5,080 nucleotides of DNA, taken from Calditrichia bacterium (GTDB lineage: Bacteria > Calditrichota > Calditrichia > Calditrichales > Calditrichaceae). The DNA is taken from the NCBI GenBank assembly GCA_027039465.1, contig JALWEA010000093.1:1-5080 (forward strand). The letters are read 5' to 3'. A program made the translations under genes and the position numbers. This document shows, one piece after another, positions 1-5,080 of this stretch. Numbering within the stretch: position 1 is the first letter of the stretch; each line of letters opens with the position of its first letter. The notes under the pieces were generated by a model. It searched no databases. It was not told the DNA's origin and saw only the letters and a list, made by a program, of their open reading frames with translations.

Positions 1-956
1 ACCAAATCCTTGTCGATTTCAGACGAACGGAACCAGATAAGTTGCATATTGCGCACAAAATTCGGCACGGCTTTTTGAAAACGCGGCAAAAATGTTACCT
101 CGTCTTCAAACAACCGATTAAGGTTTTGATGATATCCGTAGCGGCTCATTAATTTAGCCCAAACAATCATTTTCGAATGGGATGTTTCGGTAATGAGCTT
201 CAATTTCTCTTTAAACGCCGCATATTGTTTGTTTAACATACGATGCGAAAGATAGTTCATAAAAGCTTGCTTTATTTTAACCCATTTGCGCACTACTTCA
301 TTTGCGGCTCCCGCATCGAGATAAAAATGTAATTCGGAAGCATAAGTCGGGCGAAAAGCGGCGGCTAAGGCCGAAAACATGGATTCCGTATAAATTTTAT
401 TGGCTAGAACTTTTTTATTTAAAAATTGTTGCCATAAAAATTCAAAGAATAAAAATGCGTTCATCTGCGAATCAACTTTTACCTTCCGCAAATTAAAATC
501 AAAGTAAAATTCGTTCCGGCCCAATTGATTGATGGTAAAAATATTGATTTCCCGTAAAGGAGATGGCAGAATTTTAAATTCAAAAGGTAAAACAGATTGT
601 ATTTGGCACGTGTCATTTAATGTTAAAACAAACGCCGCTTGCTCTAATCTGCGTGTGGATTCAAAATAAAGGGACATCAAACTGTCGAGCGGGTGTTTTA
701 AAGGACAAGTTTGGGTAAAGGCACTCGGATCGTTTAAGGAATCTTCGGTAGTGGCCTGCGCAATAAAAACCTGATCCAAATTATACACCACCTGGCCGTG
801 AAACGCATACTTTTCTTTTGACGAATCAGCTAAAATATTCTTACTGCCGATCAAATAGATGTCCGTCGTCGGCAGATCCTGTGCCGGAGCATTTTGTGAC
901 CAAAGCAAAAGTGAAAAGAATAAAAACAGATAATATTTCAAAATAGACCGTTTCAT
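1..956 (-). CDS. Secreted protein of unknown function, C-terminus beyond the left edge
   Basis: Reading leftward from the ATG at 956 the frame stays open for 318 codons to the window edge, so the gene is cut at its 3' end. The start is fixed by a four-base ATGA overlap with the stop of the preceding gene and by GGGAGG 11 bases upstream. Residues 1-25 form a Sec signal peptide: basic MKRSILK, a Leu/Phe-rich core at about 8-19, and an APA cleavage site followed by Gln26. There is no lipobox cysteine. The mature part has two cysteines (C84 and C117), which could form a disulfide after export. It is rich in Phe, Leu, Lys and Asn, with predicted beta-type segments at about 45-155 and mostly helical character at about 165-290. 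I see no catalytic motif and do not recognise the family. Export and coupling to the neighbouring gene suggest that the two products act together in the periplasm or envelope; that is inference. Confidence 0.85.
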   Translation of the reverse strand, partial: MKRSILKYYLFLFFSLLLWSQNAPAQDLPTTDIYLIGSKNILADSSKEKYAFHGQVVYNLDQVFIAQATTEDSLNDPSAFTQTCPLKHPLDSLMSLYFESTRRLEQAAFVLTLNDTCQIQSVLPFEFKILPSPLREINIFTINQLGRNEFYFDFNLRKVKVDSQMNAFLFFEFLWQQFLNKKVLANKIYTESMFSALAAAFRPTYASELHFYLDAGAANEVVRKWVKIKQAFMNYLSHRMLNKQYAAFKEKLKLITETSHSKMIVWAKLMSRYGYHQNLNRLFEDEVTFLPRFQKAVPNFVRNMQLIWFRSSEIDKDL

Positions 957-2056
957 TTGCCCGGCAACCTCCCAAAGTGCATGCGCTTTAGAAAGGCATT
1001 GAATTTCAGCCGCAAAATTTTCGGATCGGGATTTTCCCTCACGGTAAACAAAGCATCCGGCTGTCCCGTGTAGGCAGTTGACAACAATCTGAAGAATCCT
1101 TTCCGATCCGCATCGTCAAACATCCATTTCAAATCGTAAAAATAATGCTGCCGATACCAATGCATAAAAAAGGTATCGAAACGATCGGACAACCAATGTT
1201 TTAAGGTATCCGACAAAACGTCCGCTTTGTTTCCGCGCAGCAAACGAACATTGACCGGCTGCCCGCAGTCCGAAAGCGGAGCAAAAAGTCGTAACGGTAA
1301 ACCTCGGTCACCTTTGGCTAAAATTTGTTTTAACTCTTCAATATTGAATCGCCAAAAGGTAAAAGCCCAATACCAGTCCATCGGATCGGATTTGATTTTT
1401 TCAGGTAATGTTTCTTTTGTTCCTAAAATTTCGGAAATCCGTACCGCCGAATTCACGGTTCGAAACAAATCGAAATTACCCGCAATATATAGATACACAT
1501 TTTGCCTTAAGGATACGCTGTTTACAAAATGTTCGAATGCACTGAATTTAATTCCATTAACAATTTTTTTAATGGAATCATTGGGAACGATAAAATTGGC
1601 CAATTGAGCTTTTTTCAGTATTTGATTACGGCTTCTCAAAGGGAATCTCAGAAGCCGCACTTTACCCAAAAACGGTTTTAAAATCGTTTTAATATTTTTA
1701 TTGAAGTAAATGGAAGTGGTTTTAAAATTCAGATATTGTTCGCTCCACGGATCATAAACCGACTCGGGCATATCTTCCAAAGGAAACAGACGCACAACGC
1801 CATCCATTGCGGATAATTTTTGCTCGATATTGCCCAAATAGGCATTGACGTAAATCTGCTTTGCAATGTCATTTTTAAAGGAGCGTTTGTCAACCAAAAT
1901 TTGTACGGAAACGGCATCGGCTTCGGGAACGGAGGAAAGAATGAGCGTAATACCGGAGGGCAGGCGGTGAATCAACGGCGGAGCTTCCGCCGAAACCGAT
2001 TGAACAATACCTCCTAAAAATAGCCAGAAAAACAAGATTATTAACGTCTTTTTCAT
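953..2056 (-). CDS. Secreted protein with degenerate M16-peptidase-like N-terminal half, no zinc-binding motif
   Basis: Start chosen at ATG 2056, giving 367 residues; the frame extends five codons further to a TTG at 2071, but beginning at MKKTL gives a normal signal peptide: basic start, hydrophobic core at about 4-19, cleavage after VSA at about 23. No good Shine-Dalgarno sequence precedes it. After the signal, HRLPSGITLIL (30-40) followed by a second strand (AVSVQILV, about 48-55) resembles the first beta-hairpin of M16 (pitrilysin/insulinase family) peptidases. The region near 74-90 resembles the helix and Gly-containing turn that follow in that family, and VYLYIAGNFD (187-196) resembles the conserved 'vvGdfd' strand at the end of the M16 N-terminal domain. 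The zinc motif HxxEH (or HxxEHxxF) is absent where expected, so it would not be an active metallopeptidase. Residues from about 220 on are rich in Trp, Phe and Arg and are not recognised. The gene is first in a two-gene operon with the overlapping secreted protein downstream. The M16 link is by eye and tentative; the secreted coding gene itself is secure. Confidence 0.8.
   Translation of the reverse strand: MKKTLIILFFWLFLGGIVQSVSAEAPPLIHRLPSGITLILSSVPEADAVSVQILVDKRSFKNDIAKQIYVNAYLGNIEQKLSAMDGVVRLFPLEDMPESVYDPWSEQYLNFKTTSIYFNKNIKTILKPFLGKVRLLRFPLRSRNQILKKAQLANFIVPNDSIKKIVNGIKFSAFEHFVNSVSLRQNVYLYIAGNFDLFRTVNSAVRISEILGTKETLPEKIKSDPMDWYWAFTFWRFNIEELKQILAKGDRGLPLRLFAPLSDCGQPVNVRLLRGNKADVLSDTLKHWLSDRFDTFFMHWYRQHYFYDLKWMFDDADRKGFFRLLSTAYTGQPDALFTVRENPDPKILRLKFNAFLKRMHFGRLPGK
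968..973 (-). promoter_or_regulatory. Ribosome binding site inside the preceding gene
   Basis: GGGAGG on the minus strand lies 11 bases before the ATG at 956, within the last codons of the preceding gene (encoding Gly-Arg of the C-terminal GRLPGK). The spacing is slightly long, but together with the ATGA stop/start overlap it decides the start of the downstream gene and points to translational coupling. It is the clearest Shine-Dalgarno-like sequence in the window. Confidence 0.6.
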
Positions 2057-2183
2057 GTTCAAAAATAACAATTTTCACGGCAACGAACAAATAAAGATGT
2101 GTGAGAACCAGATGCCATTTTGAGGCACTGAACCATGGCTGGCGCCACGGATTATTAGGGCAGTGACATGGATTTAAGTAAAG

Positions 2184-2311
2184 GGCTGTCATTGCGAACG
2201 ATCCTGCGAGCCTGCGAGCAGGAGAGTGAAGCAATCCCTTCCAAGCCAGCAGCGGCCATAAATGATGTTAGGGATTCTTCATTCCGCTGCGCTCCATTCA
2301 GAATGACAGCC
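2184..2311. repeat. Imperfect palindromic (MITE/REP-like) repeat element
   Basis: The ends are a perfect 10-base inverted repeat: GGCTGTCATT at 2184-2193 and AATGACAGCC at 2302-2311. The inner ends of the arms also match in inverted orientation: GAAGCAATCCCT at 2228-2239 against AGGGATTCTTC at 2270-2280. The element thus looks like two head-to-head copies of one unit, 56 and 42 bases, around a 30-base spacer. The left copy has a tandem duplication of CCTGCGAG (2203-2210 and 2211-2218), which explains 8 of its extra bases. The words GTCATT...GAATGAAGAATCC and GTCATTGCGA...GAAGCAATCC are typical of high-copy palindromic repeats found in many unrelated bacterial genomes. It contains no transposase. 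It sits upstream of the secreted operon, about 130 bases from its start, and could fold in RNA from either strand. Confidence 0.7.
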
Positions 2312-2366
2312 TAACACATGTCTATAGTAAACGTTGGAATTGTATGAGGAGCAACATGTCGGTTGC

Positions 2367-2398
2367 GTCATCTGACTGATTGCTATCAGTCAGATGAC
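2367..2398. repeat. Perfect 14-bp hairpin, loop TGCT
   Basis: Arms GTCATCTGACTGAT (2367-2380) and ATCAGTCAGATGAC (2385-2398) are perfect reverse complements around a 4-base loop. No T-run follows on either strand, so it is not a standard intrinsic terminator. It is the second of two hairpins met by transcription leaving the methyltransferase gene. Its central 18 bases (2374-2391) are the reverse complement of the core of the neighbouring hairpin. Confidence 0.75.
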
Positions 2399-2404
2399 AT
2401 TTTG

Positions 2405-2434
2405 TTTTGGGACTGATAGCAATCAGTCCCAAAA
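2405..2434. repeat. Perfect 13-bp hairpin just after the methyltransferase stop, loop AGCA
   Basis: Arms TTTTGGGACTGAT (2405-2417) and ATCAGTCCCAAAA (2422-2434) pair perfectly. The structure ends 16 bases downstream (minus-strand sense) of the TAA stop at 2451-2453. T residues lie before the stem and A residues after it on both strands, the opposite of an intrinsic terminator, so if it shapes the mRNA 3' end it would be through a stable stem that blocks exonucleases or aids factor-dependent termination (inference). Confidence 0.7.
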
Positions 2435-2450
2435 ACAGAAGCGCCGAATT

Positions 2451-3848
2451 TTAAAGAATGATCTTAAACCGATGCATCAGCCGCATTTTTGCCCGACGAT
2501 TTTGTACGAACAACGACCCGATAGCCTGCCCTTTGTAACTCAGGGCAAAATAACCGTCCTCGGCCTCGGGAACCGAAGTCATTCCGGTTTTGAACAACTC
2601 CAAAAGTCGCGGTTCGCCAAGGGTCAAATGACGCTTGGTAATAAATCGGCTGAAATACTGAATGCTGTCATTAGGCAGTTTCCAGCCGCTGATACGTTTT
2701 TCACCCAACAGCAATCCGGCATTCAAAAAATTCTCTTCGGGAATTTCCGTGATTTGATTATAAACCATCCACAAACGATCACGGGTTTTAATAAAGCGAT
2801 AATTCGGCCATTGCTCTTCCGGAATGCCCCACTGCTCGGAAATTTGTTGTAGCCCCTGGGCCACCTCGGGATCGTCGTGAGCAATGGTTTTAAATGTTTT
2901 GGGCTTAGCCCTCTCCTTGCGCTTTTTCCCGATCTTGCGCAATTTGATCACAAAAAAACCTTCCATATCGTGCACATGCGGGAAAATGCGAATGGCGTTT
3001 TGCATTTCCGGCGTAAATTTTTGGCCGTTGTATTCGGTAAAGCCAGGCAAAAACCGTTCGTGCCAATGCGCTTCCAGCGGCACAATCTCAAGCGGATATT
3101 GATCCAGCATGAACTGAATCAAAGCTTCATTTTCTTCCGGTGCAATGGAGCAGGTGGAATAGACCATTTCTCCGCCGACCTTCAACGCTTTGTAAGCGGA
3201 AATTAACAACTGACGCTGTTTTTCGATGATCTTTTGCATGCGGCGCTGCGTCCACCATGAATACACCTCCGGATGAGAATGAATAATCCCCAAAGCCGTA
3301 CACGGCGCATCCAAAAGCACCTTGTCAAAATATTCCGGCAAAAGATTTCCAATGCGCTCCCCTTGCTGGCGATAAACCGCATAATTCACCGCGCCCACTT
3401 TTTGAATATTCGTATTCAAGGCCTGCAATCGTTTCAGCGAAAAATCATTCAATACCAGAAAGCCCTTGTTTTCCATCAGGGCTGCTATCTGCGTAGATTT
3501 ACTCCCCGGAGAAGCCGTCATATCCAAAACGCGATGATCGGGTTGCGGATTTAAAACCAACGGCGGTATTTGTGAAGAAACGCCCTGATAATAAAATTTA
3601 CCCAGAAAAAAATCGATGGTTTGGCTTAAGGGTAAAAAATCGTCCTCAATAATTAATCCCAAAGGATTAAAGGAAACCTCTTTAAACGAAACACCCAATT
3701 CCCGCAGTCGCGCTTCCACTTCCTGTTTGCTTGTTTTCAGAGTATTAACGCGAATCGCTCTCGGCTCCGGTTTGGCGTTCCAAAAAGCCGTAATTTGATC
3801 ACCTAAAATCGATTTCAAATATGCTTTTAATTGTTTGTTTTCTTCCAT
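2451..3848 (-). CDS. rsmF: RsmF-type RNA (cytosine-C5) methyltransferase, NOL1/NOP2/Sun family
   Basis: Transfers a methyl group from S-adenosylmethionine to carbon 5 of a cytosine in RNA; E. coli RsmF (479 residues) modifies C1407 of 16S rRNA. The frame opens at ATG 3854 (467 residues); I prefer ATG 3848 (465 residues) because AGAAAG lies 8 bases before it but only 2 bases before the first. Residue numbers here count from 3854. An N-terminal substrate-binding region carries PRAIRVNT (31-38). The SAM-binding motif I is VLDMTASPGSKSTQ (109-122), with a likely motif II acidic residue at D137. Motif IV is DAPC (182-185) with the release cysteine C185, and motif VI is STCS (233-236) with the nucleophile C235. 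RIFPHVHDMEGFF (289-301) is the last core motif. A basic linker (about 304-320) leads to a C-terminal PUA-like region (about 375-467; GLLLGEKR and GYFALSYKGQAIGSLF). The absence of an N-terminal NusB domain argues against RsmB. The exact target base (rRNA or tRNA) is not proved by sequence. It lies alone between structured intergenic regions and is probably monocistronic. Confidence 0.93.
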   Translation of the reverse strand: MEENKQLKAYLKSILGDQITAFWNAKPEPRAIRVNTLKTSKQEVEARLRELGVSFKEVSFNPLGLIIEDDFLPLSQTIDFFLGKFYYQGVSSQIPPLVLNPQPDHRVLDMTASPGSKSTQIAALMENKGFLVLNDFSLKRLQALNTNIQKVGAVNYAVYRQQGERIGNLLPEYFDKVLLDAPCTALGIIHSHPEVYSWWTQRRMQKIIEKQRQLLISAYKALKVGGEMVYSTCSIAPEENEALIQFMLDQYPLEIVPLEAHWHERFLPGFTEYNGQKFTPEMQNAIRIFPHVHDMEGFFVIKLRKIGKKRKERAKPKTFKTIAHDDPEVAQGLQQISEQWGIPEEQWPNYRFIKTRDRLWMVYNQITEIPEENFLNAGLLLGEKRISGWKLPNDSIQYFSRFITKRHLTLGEPRLLELFKTGMTSVPEAEDGYFALSYKGQAIGSLFVQNRRAKMRLMHRFKIIL

Positions 3849-3887
3849 GACCATAGCTTTCTGAGATTAAATGAAAATGCACCCTTT

Positions 3888-3923
3888 AAAAACAAAAATA
3901 ACCGAATGCGCATCTTCGGTTAT
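3888..3923 (-). terminator. Intrinsic terminator (or attenuator) upstream of the methyltransferase gene
   Basis: On the minus strand the arms ATAACCGAA and TTCGGTTAT (3915-3923 with 3898-3906) form a perfect 9-bp stem with an 8-base loop, followed at once by TTTTGTTTTT (3897-3888). The orientation fits termination of leftward transcription coming from the prenyltransferase side. The T-tract ends 33 to 39 bases before the methyltransferase start, so the methyltransferase must either be transcribed from a promoter squeezed into that gap or be read through this site. The loop overlaps an 8-base palindrome, ATGCGCAT (3906-3913). Confidence 0.7.
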
Positions 3924-3973
3924 CCGGTTTAAACTTTTTGAAAAAATGTTTTTCTTATTTTATTCCCATTAAA

Positions 3974-4005
3974 AGCTTTACCCTAAAATTGCAAAGGTAA
4001 AGGCT
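3974..4005. repeat. Short imperfect inverted repeat
   Basis: AGCTTTACC (3974-3982) is matched by GGTAAAGGCT (3996-4005), a 9-bp pairing with one bulged G around a 13-base AT-rich centre. It could be an operator-like site for the methyltransferase or a weak RNA hairpin; nothing in the sequence decides which, and chance is possible in this AT-rich stretch. Confidence 0.35.
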
Positions 4006-4052
4006 AACCAAAAATATTTGAAATTTACAAGAATAATTTATTCCCCCTTAAT

Positions 4053-4082
4053 GCCCCTTCCCTGAGATATCAGGGAAGGGGC
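4053..4082. repeat. Perfect 13-bp GC-rich palindrome, dispersed-repeat type
   Basis: GCCCCTTCCCTGA (4053-4065) and TCAGGGAAGGGGC (4070-4082) are perfect reverse complements around the loop GATA. A tail CAGGGGATGGGTTAA follows at 4083-4097. The GC-rich block stands out against very AT-rich flanks, and the CCCCTTCCC / GGGAAGGGGCCAGGGGATGGG wording resembles palindromic repeats that occur in many copies in diverse bacterial genomes. No T-run follows directly on either strand, so it is not a simple intrinsic terminator. Copy number cannot be judged from one window. Confidence 0.65.
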
Positions 4083-4095
4083 CAGGGGATGGGTT

Positions 4096-4165
4096 AAAAA
4101 ATAAAAATAAAAACAAAAATAAACTTAGATACAAACTCTCGGGTTTCGAAGCCCAGAATCTATCT
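4096..4165 (-). terminator. Possible terminator of the prenyltransferase gene
   Basis: On the minus strand an imperfect stem forms around GGGCTTCGAAACCC (4154-4141, one G-U pair), with outer AGATA/TATCT pairing (4161-4165 with 4127-4131). It is followed by a 28-base tract that is nearly all T (4123-4096), built of T5-6 runs interrupted at about six-base steps. It lies about 70 bases after the prenyltransferase stop. The stem is weak and bulged, so termination here is plausible but not secure; the tract could also simply be low-complexity sequence. Confidence 0.35.
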
Positions 4166-4235
4166 TCGTTTAAATTCAAATTAAAAGTAACAGCCTAAAC
4201 TCAGGGTAACGTTTCAGATGGTTGGTAAATTTCTA

Positions 4236-5080
4236 TCAGCTTCCCTGTGAAAAGGCCAATTCCCCGCCGAATTCCTTGCGGATTTTGTAATAATGATGGC
4301 GCATCAGGCGATTGGAATTGGTATGAATTAAAGCCAGAAAATATTCAAAACGAATGATTCTCCTTGGAATTTTGACTTTTTCCGGATTCAGCAAGGCAAG
4401 GGTATTTCTTTGAATCAGTTCCAAAGTTCGTAGCGCCCAAAACACGGGCAACGAACAAAAAAGCCGAATTCCGGTTTCTTTTTTGGGAATCAACTGAATG
4501 TAATCAAAAGCCCGATCCAGATGCCTGACAGCCGTAAGAATCAGTTCGTTGAACAATTCCTGAGCCTTGTCCGCATTTTCCTGCTCAAAAATGCTTTCGC
4601 GCGTCAGGCGATATTTCTGTAATAATTCATCGGGAATGTAAGATTGCCCGCGCCGCAAATCCGAGGCCATATCACGAATGATATTGACCAACTGCAATCC
4701 TTTTCCGAACGATTCCGCCAACTGTTCTAATTTCTTTTTCAAAGGCGGTGTAATTTTATTGGAATAGTAGGAAAACAACTCGGTCAACAAATAACCGACC
4801 GTTCCGGCTACATAATAAGTGTATTCATCCAATTCTTTCATCGACTTCAAAAAACTGTACGTCCGATTCTCACCGGACTGAGCGTATTTCCGCATTCCCA
4901 AAGACATCTCGGCTACCCAACGCGCGATAAACGACCGCATGGAAGGCGTAAAGGTAAAATAGACATCCAAAACAATCGGCAAATGATGCGCTAATTTTTC
5001 ATCATCCGTATTCTCGGGTAGCGCTTTGAGTTGTTGCATAAATGTATTAAGCGTTTTTTCTTTGTCCGAACCCTTAAAGA
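4236..5080 (-). CDS. Squalene/phytoene synthase family enzyme (squalene synthase-like), N-terminus beyond the right edge
   Basis: Enzymes of this family join two prenyl diphosphates head to head: two farnesyl diphosphates to squalene, or two geranylgeranyl diphosphates to phytoene. An ATG at 5039 would give 267 residues, but the frame stays open to the edge and the first Asp-rich motif (DxxxD, DTLED in squalene synthases) is not in the window, so the true start lies outside and at least about 40-90 residues are missing. Counting from the ATG at 5039: SLGMRKYA (46-53) and EYTYYVAGTVG (72-82) match the squalene synthase 'GMAEF...YCHYVAGLVG' region. The second Asp motif NIIRDMASD (119-127; D123, D127) is followed by GQSYIP (131-136). 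LFCSLPVFWALRTLEL (193-208) resembles the 'FCAIPQVMA' signature of eukaryote-type (ERG9-like) squalene synthases, so squalene is the favoured product, a precursor of hopanoids or sterols. I see no clear C-terminal membrane anchor. No other isoprenoid gene is visible, so the product cannot be fixed by context. Confidence 0.9.
   Translation of the reverse strand, partial: FKGSDKEKTLNTFMQQLKALPENTDDEKLAHHLPIVLDVYFTFTPSMRSFIARWVAEMSLGMRKYAQSGENRTYSFLKSMKELDEYTYYVAGTVGYLLTELFSYYSNKITPPLKKKLEQLAESFGKGLQLVNIIRDMASDLRRGQSYIPDELLQKYRLTRESIFEQENADKAQELFNELILTAVRHLDRAFDYIQLIPKKETGIRLFCSLPVFWALRTLELIQRNTLALLNPEKVKIPRRIIRFEYFLALIHTNSNRLMRHHYYKIRKEFGGELAFSQGS

Larger units (their letters stand above)
2057..2450. 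other. Intergenic space with repeat element and two hairpins
   Basis: About 390 bases with no credible gene, between the methyltransferase stop and the start of the secreted-protein operon. From left to right it holds about 125 bases of apparently unique sequence that must contain the promoter of the secreted operon (I see no convincing -35/-10 pair), the palindromic element at 2184-2311, about 55 bases without obvious structure, and the two hairpins at 2367-2434. An 8-base palindrome, TGGCGCCA, lies in the unique part near 2139-2147; it may be chance. Confidence 0.7.
3849..4235. other. Intergenic space with terminators and palindromic repeat
   Basis: About 387 AT-rich bases without a credible gene between the prenyltransferase stop and the methyltransferase start. 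It holds, from right to left: a weak hairpin with a T-rich tract, a 13-bp GC-rich palindrome, an imperfect inverted repeat, and a clear intrinsic terminator 34 bases from the methyltransferase start. Bases 4166-4235 show nothing recognisable. No sigma-70 promoter stands out. Confidence 0.7.

Noticed and set aside
302..496. Plus-strand open frame of 64 codons
   Set aside because: Antisense to the left-edge secreted-protein gene, very basic composition typical of an antisense reading of AT-rich coding DNA.
1227..1607. Plus-strand open frame of 126 codons
   Set aside because: Antisense to the secreted M16-like gene, low complexity product, no ribosome site or domain; a shadow frame.
2079..2094. 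TTTATTTG on the minus strand as a Bacteroidota-type -7 promoter element for the secreted operon
   Set aside because: It matches the TAnnTTTG pattern imperfectly and no suitable -33 element could be supported; such words are frequent in AT-rich DNA.
1890..2234. Minus-strand open frame of 114 codons overlapping the start of the secreted-protein gene
   Set aside because: It runs in another frame through the palindromic repeat and the signal-peptide region; its product looks like translated repeat and noncoding sequence.
2184..2311. The palindromic element as an integration site or an IS remnant with coding sequence
   Set aside because: No transposase or integrase fragment is encoded, no tRNA is adjacent, and no target duplication is evident at the ends.
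2367..2434. The two hairpins as a short CRISPR-like array or as intrinsic terminators
   Set aside because: There are only two units, in inverted not direct relation, without spacers of equal length; and neither strand has a T-run following a stem.
2394..2852. Plus-strand open frame of 152 codons at the methyltransferase 3' end
   Set aside because: It lies antisense to a clearly conserved methyltransferase C-terminal region, begins inside a hairpin, and its product has no recognisable domain.

Overview
The window carries four protein genes, all on the minus strand, and no RNA genes, IS transposases or CRISPR arrays that I could recognise. From right to left (the direction of transcription) they are: the 3' part of a squalene/phytoene synthase-type prenyltransferase (4236 to the right edge); an RsmF-type (NOL1/NOP2/Sun family) RNA cytosine-C5 methyltransferase (2451-3848); a secreted protein with a faint M16-peptidase-like N-terminal half but no zinc site (953-2056); and a second secreted protein of unknown function whose C-terminus lies beyond the left edge (1-956). 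The last two overlap by four bases (ATGA) and are almost certainly one translationally coupled operon.

Organism: a moderately AT-rich bacterium. The two exported proteins have typical Sec signal peptides, and a clear GGGAGG Shine-Dalgarno-like sequence precedes one start, which argues mildly against a typical Bacteroidota genome. The gene mix would fit a member of the wider FCB group (for example Calditrichota or Ignavibacteriota), but this is a low-confidence guess because there is no phylogenetic marker in the window.

The two intergenic spaces (about 390 bases each) are rich in structure. The 2057-2450 space has a 128-base imperfect palindromic element with 10-base terminal inverted repeats (2184-2311), then two strong hairpins whose cores are reverse complements of each other (2367-2434), ending 16 bases from the methyltransferase stop codon. 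The 3849-4235 space has an intrinsic terminator just upstream of the methyltransferase start (3888-3923), a small imperfect inverted repeat (3974-4005), a perfect 13-bp palindrome of a dispersed-repeat type (4053-4082), and a T-rich tract behind a weak hairpin that may end the prenyltransferase transcript (4096-4165).

The prenyltransferase and the methyltransferase are conserved housekeeping-type enzymes with no evident functional link to each other or to the secreted pair. I see no convincing new defence or mobile system here. The least explained items are the secreted gene pair and the paired inverted-core hairpins.
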